Positions 1-12,193 of a stretch of 64,000 bases of DNA are shown one piece after another; position 1 is the stretch's first letter; each line of letters starts with the position of its first letter. The notes beneath the pieces were generated by a model. The model searched no databases. It was not told the origin of the DNA and was given only the letters and a program-made list of their open reading frames with translations. The position numbers were made by a program, and so were the translations under genes. The DNA is from Armatimonadetes bacterium Uphvl-Ar2 (GTDB lineage Bacteria; Armatimonadota; Fimbriimonadia; Fimbriimonadales; Fimbriimonadaceae). The stretch lies in NCBI GenBank assembly GCA_002162095.1, contig CP021424.1, positions 1,922,001-1,986,000 on the forward strand. Reading direction: 5' to 3'.

Positions 1-972
1 GCCAACGTAGGTGGGATTCCAACGGCGGCCTTTGGCTTGGCGGCGTACGTCATTTTGCTACTCTTGAGCTTCAAGCGAACGACCAGCATTCAAGAGCAGT
101 TCACCAAGCTGGCCCGGGTGGGATTCGGAATCTCGGCGGCCGGGTTTCTGATCAGCGTCTTTCTCATCTATTACGCCCTGGCGGCCATTGGTGCGCAGTG
201 CTACTGGTGCATGGCTTCGGCGGCCATCATGACGGTTCTCTTCGCCTTGCACGGGGCGATGGTGAAGGCCGTCGCCCCCGAAGAGCCGGACAAGGCCGGG
301 ATGCCCCTGGCTGTGGGTGGCGCGATGCTGGCCATTGCCGCTGCATTTATCATGCTGAACGTCGAAGCGGGCAAGGCCCCGGCGGGCGGCACCCGCATTA
401 CCGGCGTGACCGATGCCCAAAAGCGCCTTTATCTGCCGGCCGCATCCCGAATGAAGGGGGACGAAAACGCCAAGGTCACGGTGGTGGAGTATATGGACGT
501 GAACTGCCCGCCCTGCCGGCTGGCCGCGCCCATGGTCGAAGAACTCATCTCCAGCTACGGCGGCAAGGTGCGATTGGGCATCAAGCACGCGCCGCAGCCC
601 ATCCCGGGGCACGAAACCAGCCCCAACGCCGCCTCGTTGCTGACGGTGGCCGAATCGAAGGGCAAGTTCTGGGAACTCTACGATCTGATGATGGACCCCA
701 AGAACGAGGCCACGTTGAAGAGCAAGGATGGCCTGAAGGCGCTGGGCAAAGAAGTTGGCCTGACCGATGCCGAAGTGAACAAGGGCGTAGACACGCCGGA
801 TAACCTGATTCTGGATACCCTGAGCAAGGACTTGGACCAGTTCATGAGCCTGAACCCGCCGGGGACGCCGCTCTTCCTGATCGTGGCGGATGGCAAGGAC
901 CTGCGCCACGTGGGGCCGGGGCAACTGACGAAGGTTCTGGAGTCGGCAGAGTATGCCGACCTCCTCAAGTAA
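1..972 (+). CDS. VKOR-like / thioredoxin-domain fusion, 5' partial
   Basis: Membrane disulfide-forming protein combining a vitamin K epoxide reductase-like domain with a periplasmic thioredoxin/DsbA-like domain. The reading frame is open to base 1, and NVGGIPTAAFG before the first possible start is typical VKOR sequence, so the gene begins outside the window. The visible part has hydrophobic helices, the VKOR redox motif CYWC near base 200, another helix, and then a thioredoxin-like domain with CPPC near bases 505-516. In this family the VKOR part passes electrons from the soluble domain to quinone, driving disulfide bond formation in exported proteins. mnmA starts 9 bases downstream. The fusion is clear; the substrates are unknown. 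Confidence 0.88.
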   Translation, partial: ANVGGIPTAAFGLAAYVILLLLSFKRTTSIQEQFTKLARVGFGISAAGFLISVFLIYYALAAIGAQCYWCMASAAIMTVLFALHGAMVKAVAPEEPDKAGMPLAVGGAMLAIAAAFIMLNVEAGKAPAGGTRITGVTDAQKRLYLPAASRMKGDENAKVTVVEYMDVNCPPCRLAAPMVEELISSYGGKVRLGIKHAPQPIPGHETSPNAASLLTVAESKGKFWELYDLMMDPKNEATLKSKDGLKALGKEVGLTDAEVNKGVDTPDNLILDTLSKDLDQFMSLNPPGTPLFLIVADGKDLRHVGPGQLTKVLESAEYADLLK

Positions 973-981
973 GTCCGAACG

Positions 982-2067
982 ATGACACCGAAGCGCGGGG
1001 CTCCCGTTTGTGTGGCCATGTCTGGCGGTGTGGATAGCGCCGTCGTCGCGTACCTGCTCAAGAAGCGCGGGTACGACGTGGTGGGCATCACCATGCAAAT
1101 CTGGCAAGAGAGCCAGCGGGACCCTCGCCACGCCGGCTGTTGCAGCCTGGGCGCGGTGGAAGACGCCCGGCGCTCAGCCCGGATGCTGGACATCCCGCAC
1201 TACGTCATCAACTTCAAGGATCAGTTCAAGCAGACCGTTATTGACGAGTTTGTGCGCGAATACGCGGCGGGCCGCACGCCCAACCCGTGTGTGACCTGCA
1301 ACAAGAAGGTGAAGTTCGAAGCGATGCTCCAGAAGAGTCAGGAACTCGGCTGTGAAGCCCTCGCCACCGGCCACTATGCTCGGCTCCGCCGCGACCCCAA
1401 AACCGGCCTGATGCGCCTGATGCGCGCCCGGGGGATTGCCAAGGACCAGAGCTACGTGCTCTACGGGTTCACCCAGGCCCAGATGGAAGGTTGTTACTTC
1501 CCGCTCGGCGAGATGCCGGACAAGGCCGAGACCCGGCGACTGGCCCGCGAAGCTGGCCTGCCCGTGGCCGACAAGCCCGATAGCCAAGAGATCTGCTTTG
1601 TGAGCGAAGCGGGCGGCTACCGCGAGTTCCTGCGGAAGTCGCGGCCGGATATGTTTGAAGAAGGCGAACTCGTCACCGTGGGTGGCGAACGACTGGGCAC
1701 CCACCAGGGCGTGGCGGATTTCACCGTGGGTCAGCGCCGGGGCTTGGGTGTGGCCAAGGGCAAGCCGCTCTACGTCATTGAGATTCAGCCCGACCAGAAC
1801 CGCGTGGTGGTGGGCACGGATGAAGACCTCAAGCTTGCGCATGTGCGGGTGCCCGCGTGGCACTGGACCTCCGTGGCGCCGACAAACGAACCCCTGCGCG
1901 TGCAAGCGAAAATCCGGTACAACATGGCTCCTCAACCGGCGACCCTCCGGGTCGAAGACGGCACCGCGACCCTGACCTTTGATCAGCCGGTCCGGGCGGT
2001 CACACCGGGTCAGATTGCCGTGGCGTACCGGGGCGAGACGGTCATTGGGGGAGGGAACATCGAATGA
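982..2067 (+). CDS. mnmA: tRNA-specific 2-thiouridylase MnmA
   Basis: Thiolates U34 of tRNAs for Lys, Glu and Gln using ATP and a persulfide sulfur donor, in the cytoplasm. The 361 residues match the family length. The N-terminus has the PP-loop motif SGGVDS (residues 14-19). The catalytic cysteines are in NPCVTC (around residue 103) and in SQEICF (around residue 205), followed by the central and beta-barrel domains. The ATG at 982 lies just after the VKOR fusion, so the two are probably cotranscribed. The stop overlaps the next start by four bases. Confidence 0.96.
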   Translation: MTPKRGAPVCVAMSGGVDSAVVAYLLKKRGYDVVGITMQIWQESQRDPRHAGCCSLGAVEDARRSARMLDIPHYVINFKDQFKQTVIDEFVREYAAGRTPNPCVTCNKKVKFEAMLQKSQELGCEALATGHYARLRRDPKTGLMRLMRARGIAKDQSYVLYGFTQAQMEGCYFPLGEMPDKAETRRLAREAGLPVADKPDSQEICFVSEAGGYREFLRKSRPDMFEEGELVTVGGERLGTHQGVADFTVGQRRGLGVAKGKPLYVIEIQPDQNRVVVGTDEDLKLAHVRVPAWHWTSVAPTNEPLRVQAKIRYNMAPQPATLRVEDGTATLTFDQPVRAVTPGQIAVAYRGETVIGGGNIE

Positions 2068-2453
2068 CAGTAGAAACCGGACTTCTCATCACGATCGTGA
2101 TCTTGGGGGCCGGCATGGTGATCGGGGTGGTGATGCTTACCCGCACCATTGGTCTGCTTCGCAAAGAGGTGAACCAGCTTCAAAATCGCATTGCGCGCCA
2201 GGATGCCGATCTCACCGCGCTGCAAGCCCAATTGACCGAATTCAAGCAATCTCGCCAAGCTGTGGGCGCGCATGATCCGATCATTGCCGCCCTGGAAGGT
2301 TTGGCAGAGTTTCAAAAGAGAGGGCCCGTCGGCACCGCTATTCATGTCGGTATGGGCCTGATTCGGGCATACTGGAAACCAAAGCGCCGCGCACTACCCG
2401 CGAAATCGGGAGCGAAGGCACTCGGAGAAAAAGATGAATCATCAAGACGATAA
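2064..2453 (+). CDS. Small membrane-anchored coiled-coil protein, unknown function
   Basis: A 129-residue protein with one N-terminal transmembrane helix (about residues 5-27). A charged, leucine-containing segment follows that looks like a coiled coil (about 30-60), then a short amphipathic stretch and a basic tail. Its ATG overlaps the mnmA stop (ATGA), so it is translationally coupled. It overlaps the following YtxH-like gene by 20 bases. No family was recognised. It could be a scaffold or envelope-tethered factor acting with the YtxH-like neighbour. Confidence 0.75.
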   Translation: MTVETGLLITIVILGAGMVIGVVMLTRTIGLLRKEVNQLQNRIARQDADLTALQAQLTEFKQSRQAVGAHDPIIAALEGLAEFQKRGPVGTAIHVGMGLIRAYWKPKRRALPAKSGAKALGEKDESSRR

Positions 2454-2667
2454 GAACGCACTCGTTTACCTGCTGGCCGGTTTCGGCCTCGGCGCTCTCA
2501 TCGGTGCCGTCGCGGGCTTGCTCTTTGCGCCGAAGGCGGGCGAAGAAACGCGCCACGAACTGGCCGACCGCATGAAGGAACTGAAGAGCAAGACGGAAGA
2601 TTACGTGGCCGAGCAGCGCGCCAAGCGCCGCTCGCTGACGGGTGAACCGGACGAAGCGGGAGCCTAA
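2434..2667 (+). CDS. YtxH domain protein
   Basis: A 77-residue protein with one glycine-rich transmembrane helix near the N-terminus, ending in the motif LLFAPKAGEETR, then a charged helical tail. This is the hallmark of the YtxH family, small membrane proteins often found in stress-related operons; their biochemical role is not established. It overlaps the end of the preceding coiled-coil gene and lies 15 bases before the AI-2E-type transporter, suggesting one operon. Confidence 0.85.
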   Translation: MNHQDDKNALVYLLAGFGLGALIGAVAGLLFAPKAGEETRHELADRMKELKSKTEDYVAEQRAKRRSLTGEPDEAGA

Positions 2668-2682
2668 GGACTCCTTCCTTTT

Positions 2683-3909
2683 GTGAACAAGCCGGCCGTG
2701 GGAGGATGGCGACTCGCCCTGTGGGGCGTGATCGTGCTTGCCGCGGCCTGGTTTCTTTATTCCGTCCGCGCGATTTTGCCGCCCTTCCTTTTGGGTTGGG
2801 TCATCGCCATTGTCTTGGAGCCAGCCGTGCGCTGGCTTCGGTTGCGCGGGATGCCGCGCATGGCCGCCGTGCTTTTGCTCACGGTGGTGTTTTTCGGCCT
2901 CGCGACGCTGGTGGTCGTCAAAGTCAGCCCCATTGTGGCCGGGCAGATTTCGTCCGTCCGCGACCAGCTCGTGCGCGTGACGCAGGGCCTCGCCGAAGGC
3001 GACCAGAAAGCCAACATCTACACCAATTGGAACCCGGCGGTGCGCGCCGCACCGGATGGGGCCAGCGCCATGGTGGATGACCTGTTGAGTCGTTACGGCG
3101 ACCAACTGACGCGGGCGGGCTTGCCCTCAAACCGACAAGCCATCGTCGAGCAGTACGTCGAGCCCCAGCGCGAGAACCTCGTCAAGGCTTTGCAGGGCTT
3201 TGTCAATGGCTTCTTCGGCATTGTGGCGGGGGCAGCGCAGAGCGTCTTGTTGCTCGCCATCACGCCCTTGATCGTCTTTTATCTGCTCAATGATATGGAC
3301 CGGATGGGCAAACGGGCGGCCACCTGGATACCCGTCAGTATCCGCAAAGAAACGCTCAGCCTCATTGGCGAAGTCAGCGGGGTGTTCCGGTCGTATTTGC
3401 GCGGCATCTCTCTGCTCGTGCTCATGTATTCGGCGGCGGCGGCGTTGCTCTTGGGCATCCTGGGCGTGCCGTTCTTCATCATCCTCGCGGCGCTGGCAGG
3501 CTTGCTCTATCTCATCCCGATGTTCGGGAGCCTCATCAGTACCGTGCTCATTTTTGTGGTGTGCCTGGTGAGCGGCCAGAGCGGACCGGCGTGGACGTCG
3601 TTCGGTTCGCCCATCATGTACGCGATCATCTGTACGGTGGCGTTCTCACTGCTGTCGAGCTTCGTGTTCGACCAGATCATCGTGCCGCAGGTCATCGGCG
3701 GCGCGGTGGAACTCCACCCCCTCTTCAGCATCTTCGTCATCACGGCGGCGGGCGCCCTGTTTGGGGTGCCGGGGATGCTGTTGGCCTTCCCCGTGGCGGG
3801 TTCGGCCAAGGTGATTTTGGATCGGTTGCTCCGCGTGGTCAGTCAGCCCCCACCGGCTTTGGCGGGCTTGCCAAGTGTGCCGATGCGGCACCGAGTTTCG
3901 GAAGACTAA
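2683..3909 (+). CDS. AI-2E family transporter (PerM/YdiK-like)
   Basis: A polytopic inner-membrane protein of 408 residues with about eight predicted helices: two pairs at the N-terminus, a soluble segment (about residues 85-165), then the conserved C-terminal helical block with LITPLIVFYLLND and PMFGSLIST. This is the AI-2E exporter/PerM family, whose members have been linked to signal or ion efflux; the substrate here is unknown. The start is a GTG; no other start fits better. It converges on the kinase-like gene and their ends overlap by four bases. Confidence 0.88.
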   Translation: MNKPAVGGWRLALWGVIVLAAAWFLYSVRAILPPFLLGWVIAIVLEPAVRWLRLRGMPRMAAVLLLTVVFFGLATLVVVKVSPIVAGQISSVRDQLVRVTQGLAEGDQKANIYTNWNPAVRAAPDGASAMVDDLLSRYGDQLTRAGLPSNRQAIVEQYVEPQRENLVKALQGFVNGFFGIVAGAAQSVLLLAITPLIVFYLLNDMDRMGKRAATWIPVSIRKETLSLIGEVSGVFRSYLRGISLLVLMYSAAAALLLGILGVPFFIILAALAGLLYLIPMFGSLISTVLIFVVCLVSGQSGPAWTSFGSPIMYAIICTVAFSLLSSFVFDQIIVPQVIGGAVELHPLFSIFVITAAGALFGVPGMLLAFPVAGSAKVILDRLLRVVSQPPPALAGLPSVPMRHRVSED

Positions 3910-5825
3910 TCCGCCTTGCGATGGCGATGGCGGGAGAATCGCCGCGCCAGGTCGCTGGCCGTGAGCTCCAGCTTGCGCCGGCCCGAAGGCAGCACTAAGT
4001 TCCACCGGATGGGCGTAACTTCAAACTCCCAATCGGCCTCGCTTTCTCGCCACATCATAAACAGGCGCTCGCCATCAAAATCCATGCCCTTAAGCTGGCT
4101 AACCAGCCCCATATGGCGGCGTAGCCATCCCCGGAACTGGATCCGGTCCGGCGTAATCCGCAGCATGCCACTCCGGCGCTCACCGTCCTTTACCCAAACG
4201 GCGCGGCCGCTCCAGCACAAGGCATTGGCCTCGCCATCCAGCCCCAATTCACCTTGGCCGTAGGCAAGCCGCAGGGCATCGTTGAAGAGTTCTTCGAGGT
4301 CGTCTTCCTCTTCGGCCGTGGGGAGATCCCGGGCGATACGGTGCCACGTGCCTAGGTCGTGGATTTGCCCGAGATGCTCGGCAATGGGGTTGGATTCGGC
4401 CCGCACGAGCTTCAGCCCTTGCGGAGTGGTGTCGAACTCCACGTCTCCGCTGCGGCACACCAAGCCGGGGTTGGCGGTGGTCTGCCCCACGGCCACCCAC
4501 GGCACAATATCCTTGCGCAGGGCACGCAGAGAGTAGCCACGCTCGTAGCCGCTACCCGTGAGCGGCGAAAGAAGGGTGAAGTAACCGTTCTCCGTGTGGC
4601 CCCGGGCATCACACTTGGGGCACATGCCGTTGCCCAGCCCCATCTCGCCGGTGGCGGCGAGTTCGGCCCATTCGCGCATTGTCCAGGCGTCCCCCTCAGG
4701 GCCGAGTTGCCAGGTCTTGTCGGCGGCAGGGGCGAGAGCCTGGTCGCAGTCTTCGCAGATGAAGAGTTCACGCTCGGTCAGGGTGCCCGCGTCCGGCTGG
4801 GCATGGCACCAGGCGCACTTCCATCCCGTTTTGGTCTTCATGAGCAATCCGCGATCACAATCTGGACAGGCGGGGCGGCGTTTGCTCGTGGTGCGGTGTC
4901 GCAGAACTCCGGTTTGGCAAGCCGGGCACATGCCTTCTCGGGCCTGGTACGCCGACCAGCGACCGGCCAGGCATACCGGGCAGGTGCGGGGTTTGGCGGG
5001 CTTGGGATCCTCCAGCACATCACCGCAGGCCGGACACTCGCGGCGGGCAAACTTGAGGTCTTGCAGCGCGACGCGAATCGCGTCCAGGTGTCGCCAGGTG
5101 GGGAGCGAAACGGGCACTGACTGCAACGCCCATGCGGAACGGGCTTGCATGGCGGTGGCGGGGCGCACCGCGGGGTCCAGGCTGCGCCAGGAGGAAAGTT
5201 CATCCGGGCCGGCGGGAGGATGGAGCTGATCCAGCAGGGATGCCAGGGCGTAGAGATCGCGGGCGGGCAGGTGCATCCGCCGCCGGTCATGGCCCTCGGG
5301 GGTCGGATCTATAGGATCGTCTTGGTCAAATCGGTCGGCCAGCCAGTTGCGGGCTACGCCCATTCCGCCCAGCCACGGACGCCCATCCTCATCCAAGAAG
5401 ACAGCCCGGGGCGTCACATTCCCGTGAATCCAGCCGTGTGCGTGCCACTGCTCAATGATGAGGAGGAGGCGCTGCGCCCACCGGTCCCGTTCAAGGGTGT
5501 CGAGTGTAACGGACGTTTCGTCGAGGCGCACGGCCCCGGGGATGGCGTCGGTCACCCACCACAGTTGGCCGCCTTCAAAGCCCACCCATTCGGCCCCCAG
5601 CCAGGGGATGCCCAGGCGCGGGGGCACGGCCAGCAGGGCGCGCCGCACCAGGTGGGCCAGCATGCGCCTCTCATCCGTTCCCAGGCCCTTGGTTGCGGTC
5701 TCAGCGAGGCACCACGCCCACTTCTCCGCCCCCGTGGCCACCTCATGCGCCAAGAAAACCGGGTGCACGGGGTCCGCCCATTTGAGTTCCCCCCGCAGGT
5801 AGCGGCCATCGGCCATGGGGGTCAT
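3906..5825 (-). CDS. Degenerate protein-kinase-like protein with tandem zinc ribbons
   Basis: Large cytoplasmic protein of about 639 residues. The N-terminal third has a kinase-like layout: a hinge-like VTDAIPGAVRLDE, then HGNVTPRAVFLDEDGRPWLG in the place of the HRDLKPxN catalytic loop and DFG. The catalytic Asp, the DFG Asp and the expected Lys are absent, so it is probably a pseudokinase. The middle has paired cysteine motifs (CPAC/CPVC, CPAC/CPDC, CAWC/CEDC, CPKC) between roughly 4600 and 5050, typical of zinc ribbons. The C-terminal part is unrecognised. Start codons at 5825 (ATG), 5816 (ATG) and 5855 (GTG) are all possible. It is divergent from the secreted-protein gene at 5889. Its function is inferred only as binding or scaffolding. 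Confidence 0.7.
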   Translation of the reverse strand: MTPMADGRYLRGELKWADPVHPVFLAHEVATGAEKWAWCLAETATKGLGTDERRMLAHLVRRALLAVPPRLGIPWLGAEWVGFEGGQLWWVTDAIPGAVRLDETSVTLDTLERDRWAQRLLLIIEQWHAHGWIHGNVTPRAVFLDEDGRPWLGGMGVARNWLADRFDQDDPIDPTPEGHDRRRMHLPARDLYALASLLDQLHPPAGPDELSSWRSLDPAVRPATAMQARSAWALQSVPVSLPTWRHLDAIRVALQDLKFARRECPACGDVLEDPKPAKPRTCPVCLAGRWSAYQAREGMCPACQTGVLRHRTTSKRRPACPDCDRGLLMKTKTGWKCAWCHAQPDAGTLTERELFICEDCDQALAPAADKTWQLGPEGDAWTMREWAELAATGEMGLGNGMCPKCDARGHTENGYFTLLSPLTGSGYERGYSLRALRKDIVPWVAVGQTTANPGLVCRSGDVEFDTTPQGLKLVRAESNPIAEHLGQIHDLGTWHRIARDLPTAEEEDDLEELFNDALRLAYGQGELGLDGEANALCWSGRAVWVKDGERRSGMLRITPDRIQFRGWLRRHMGLVSQLKGMDFDGERLFMMWRESEADWEFEVTPIRWNLVLPSGRRKLELTASDLARRFSRHRHRKAD

Positions 5826-5888
5826 CGGGGCCAGAAGGGAAGGCGGCTGACTCACAGACGTTCTTAGTAACAAGATACACTTTTCTCT

Positions 5889-9714
<3,826 letters not shown>

Positions 9715-9729
9715 ACGTAAAATATCTGT

Positions 9730-10572
9730 ATGTCCCTCACCGCTCTGGTTCTCGGCGCAATGGCAATGCAGTCGGCGCGCAATTACGGCATTCCGCAGGA
9801 TTTCATGGAGGTGGACGATTCGCGTCTCACCGAGCTGAGCGGGCTGGGCAGTAGCCCGTTCCAGGACGGCGTGTTCTATGGCCACAACGACAGCGGGGAC
9901 ACGGCGCGTTTCTTCCGCATGAGCCGCGAGGGCCGCATTACGGCCACCTTCACCCTCACGGGAGCCACGGCCAAGGACTGGGAGGACATGGCAGTGGTCA
10001 ACATTGCCGGGCGAGGATGGGTGTATTTGGCCGATATCGGCGACAACAACCGGCAGCGCGCGGACGTGGTGATCTATCGCACCCGCGAACCCGAGGCCGG
10101 GGTGGCCTCTCGCACCCTCACCTTTGAGACTTATCGCTTGAAGTATCCCGACGGCCCGCGAGACGCCGAGGCGTTCTTGGTGGATCCGCGCAACGGGGAT
10201 TTCTACATCGTCAGCAAAGCCGCGACCGGGAGTGCGGTGTATCACTTGCCCGCACCGGCTCGGAGCGGCGGCTATCGCCTGACCAAGCTCGGGGATTTGC
10301 CCATCGCCACAGGTGGTCTGGGTGGAAACCTGGTGACCGCCGCCGACTGGAGCCACGACGGTAAGTACGTGGTTGTGCGCACCTACTCCGGCGCCCGCGA
10401 GTACCCCGTGCCCGCCAACCGACGCGATTGGTTTAAGCAACCGCACGTCTCCGTAGAGTTGCCGGTGGAAAGGCAAGGCGAGGCCATTTGCTACAACCGA
10501 TCCTCCAATGCGCTGATCTCGGGGAGCGAGGGCCGACCCGCTCTGTTTGCCATCATTCCCCTAGAACCCTGA
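9730..10572 (+). CDS. Secreted protein, possible beta-propeller-like fold
   Basis: A 280-residue protein with a short N-terminal hydrophobic stretch that may be a signal or anchor. The body contains repeated beta-type segments such as GVFYGHNDSGD, GWVYLADIGDNN and DFYIVSKAATG, each an aromatic strand followed by an Asp-rich turn. This resembles six-bladed propeller proteins, but no family could be named. TAAAAT lies 6 bases before the ATG and there is no Shine-Dalgarno, suggesting leaderless expression. A strong hairpin follows the stop. Confidence 0.65.
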   Translation: MSLTALVLGAMAMQSARNYGIPQDFMEVDDSRLTELSGLGSSPFQDGVFYGHNDSGDTARFFRMSREGRITATFTLTGATAKDWEDMAVVNIAGRGWVYLADIGDNNRQRADVVIYRTREPEAGVASRTLTFETYRLKYPDGPRDAEAFLVDPRNGDFYIVSKAATGSAVYHLPAPARSGGYRLTKLGDLPIATGGLGGNLVTAADWSHDGKYVVVRTYSGAREYPVPANRRDWFKQPHVSVELPVERQGEAICYNRSSNALISGSEGRPALFAIIPLEP

Positions 10573-10573
10573 T

Positions 10574-10597
10574 TTCTTGCGCTGAATGGCGCAAGAA
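10574..10597 (+). terminator. Hairpin after the secreted-protein gene
   Basis: A perfect 9-bp stem (TTCTTGCGC / GCGCAAGAA) with a 6-base loop starts two bases after the stop codon. There is no U-run, so it may be a terminator acting with other factors or an mRNA-stabilising 3' end. Confidence 0.5.
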
Positions 10598-10599
10598 TC

Positions 10600-10751
10600 A
10601 TGGCCTTAGGCGCGGTTCTCAGGGAAAAAAGGGTCCCTTGGTCTGGGTCCGGAGGGCCGGAGGTGGGGAAAAGTCGGTGCACGGCCAACAAACCAGGAGG
10701 TAGCGTCTTTTCGCTCGGGCGGCGTTTCCGCGTAGCCTGAACCACCCAGTT
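10600..10751 (+). promoter_or_regulatory. Structured, purine-rich leader of the 3D-domain gene
   Basis: About 150 bases without a credible gene. It contains several small inverted repeats: AAGGG/CCCTT near 10627, CCGG/CCGG near 10650, AGCG/CGCT near 10703 and GCGG/CCGC near 10722. Purine-rich blocks also occur. It holds the promoter for the 3D-domain gene and could fold as a leader RNA. I looked for c-di-AMP (ydaO) and cobalamin riboswitch signatures and did not find them. Confidence 0.3.
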
Positions 10752-11414
10752 ATGCGGCGTGAACTTACATTCGTCGGGGTCCTCGTGGCCCTTGCGATGA
10801 TAGAAAGTGCAGATGCGAACGGCAAACTCATGCCGAACGTGTTTGCCGAAAGAATTACTTACTCGGTGGCCACCCAAGCGGCGGCCCCGGCACCCAACAC
10901 CTATGTGCTGGATGACAGCCTCCCGGTCGGCAAGATTGTCGATGGCGGCGGCGGCGTCCCCGGTTTTGTGGAGCGCACCGTGGCCCGGCTTTGGGTCGAA
11001 GGCGAACTCAAGTCCGAAACCGTAGTGGCGGAGCGCGAAATTCCGGCCATTCCCGGTAGTAAGCGCATCTCCTCGATTGGCTTTGATGTGCCGCACAAGC
11101 AACTGACGCTGGCGCGCACAATGACCGTGGAATCCACGGCCTACACCCCCGACGCTGGCCTGGGCAGCCGCGCCACGTTCCGCACGGCCACCGGCCGCCG
11201 CGCCGAGTTCGGCGTGATTGCGGTGGACCCGCGCGTCATCCCGCTGAACACCTTGGTGTTTGTCGAAGGTTACGGCCTGGCCCTAGCCTGCGATACCGGC
11301 GGCGCCATCAAAGGGAATAAGATCGACGTGTGCGTCACGACGAATCGAACCGCCCGCATTTGGGGACGTCGAAACGTTCGGATTCACGTCTTCAAGGAAC
11401 GGATCACGCGGTAA
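10752..11414 (+). CDS. 3D-domain cell-wall protein (YabE/Rpf-like C-terminus)
   Basis: Exported 220-residue protein with a signal peptide (residues 1-22). The C-terminal 3D domain shows ESTAYTPD, TATGRRAEFGVIAVDP, VFVEGYG and the Asp-containing DTGGAIKGNKIDV, the conserved aspartates of the family. This domain acts in peptidoglycan cleavage by MltA-like and YabE/resuscitation-type proteins. The middle region around ERTVARLWVEG resembles a reduced G5-type linker. It directly precedes and overlaps rsmA, echoing the yabE-(rnmV)-ksgA order of Bacillus. Confidence 0.85.
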   Translation: MRRELTFVGVLVALAMIESADANGKLMPNVFAERITYSVATQAAAPAPNTYVLDDSLPVGKIVDGGGGVPGFVERTVARLWVEGELKSETVVAEREIPAIPGSKRISSIGFDVPHKQLTLARTMTVESTAYTPDAGLGSRATFRTATGRRAEFGVIAVDPRVIPLNTLVFVEGYGLALACDTGGAIKGNKIDVCVTTNRTARIWGRRNVRIHVFKERITR

Positions 11415-12193
11415 TCGCGCCCGTATCTGAACGGCTTCGTCGGTTCGGTATCCGAGCCGACAAAGCCTTGGGTCAGCACTTCTTGGTCTCGGAAGGGGCC
11501 GTCCGCCGCATCACCGAGAGCGTGGCGGACATGGCGGGCATTCTTGAAGTTGGCCCAGGCCCCGGTGCCATCACACTCCCGCTGAGCCTCGCCCACCCCG
11601 TTCTGGCCATCGAGCTTGATGAACGCTGGCGCGACCTCTTGGCGCACTATTGCCCCGATGTGGAGGTGATCTACCAAGATGCCTTGCAGGCCGACCTGGC
11701 CACGCATCTGGAGGCCCTCCCGGCCCCCCGCGCCGTCGTTAGCAACATGCCGTACAACATCACCGGGCCGCTACTCGCCGCTTTCTCGGCCCAGGCGGGG
11801 CGGGTGGAACGCCTGGTGCTGATGATGCAGAAGGAGGTGGCTGATCGGATCATTGCCCCGGCGGGCGATGCGAAGCGCGGCGCACTCTCGGTGGTGATGC
11901 AAGCACAGTTCGCCGTGAAGTGGCAACAAACCGTGCCGCCGGGGGCCTTTGCGCCGCCCCCGAAGGTGCAAAGCGCGGTGCTGGAGTTCACGCCCCGGGC
12001 AGCGCTGCCGGCGGGGTGGGCGGAGTTCGTTCACGCCGGATTTCGTCAGCCGCGCAAGACCCTCGCCAATAACCTAAGAGAACGCGGCGGCGCGGCGCTC
12101 ATCGAGTCGGCAGGCTTGGCCGCCTCCATTCGCCCGCACCAACTCACCGAAGTGGAGTGGCAAACGCTATGGAGTCACTCGAAAGTCAACTAA
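11360..12193 (+). CDS. rsmA: 16S rRNA dimethyladenosine transferase RsmA (KsgA)
   Basis: Dimethylates two adjacent adenines near the 3' end of 16S rRNA, a late step of 30S assembly. Motifs are ALGQHFLV at the N-terminus, the SAM-binding ILEVGPGPGAIT, and the catalytic NMPY in VVSNMPYNITGPLL. The start is uncertain. There is no ATG near the conserved region, and the options are a TTG at 11360 or a GTG at 11330. Both lie inside the upstream gene and neither has a good Shine-Dalgarno. The gene overlaps queG by 25 bases. Confidence 0.93.
   Translation: MGTSKRSDSRLQGTDHAVIAPVSERLRRFGIRADKALGQHFLVSEGAVRRITESVADMAGILEVGPGPGAITLPLSLAHPVLAIELDERWRDLLAHYCPDVEVIYQDALQADLATHLEALPAPRAVVSNMPYNITGPLLAAFSAQAGRVERLVLMMQKEVADRIIAPAGDAKRGALSVVMQAQFAVKWQQTVPPGAFAPPPKVQSAVLEFTPRAALPAGWAEFVHAGFRQPRKTLANNLRERGGAALIESAGLAASIRPHQLTEVEWQTLWSHSKVN

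Noticed and set aside
10600-10751. c-di-AMP (ydaO) or cobalamin riboswitch before the 3D-domain gene
   Set aside because: The conserved core sequences of these switches are not present.
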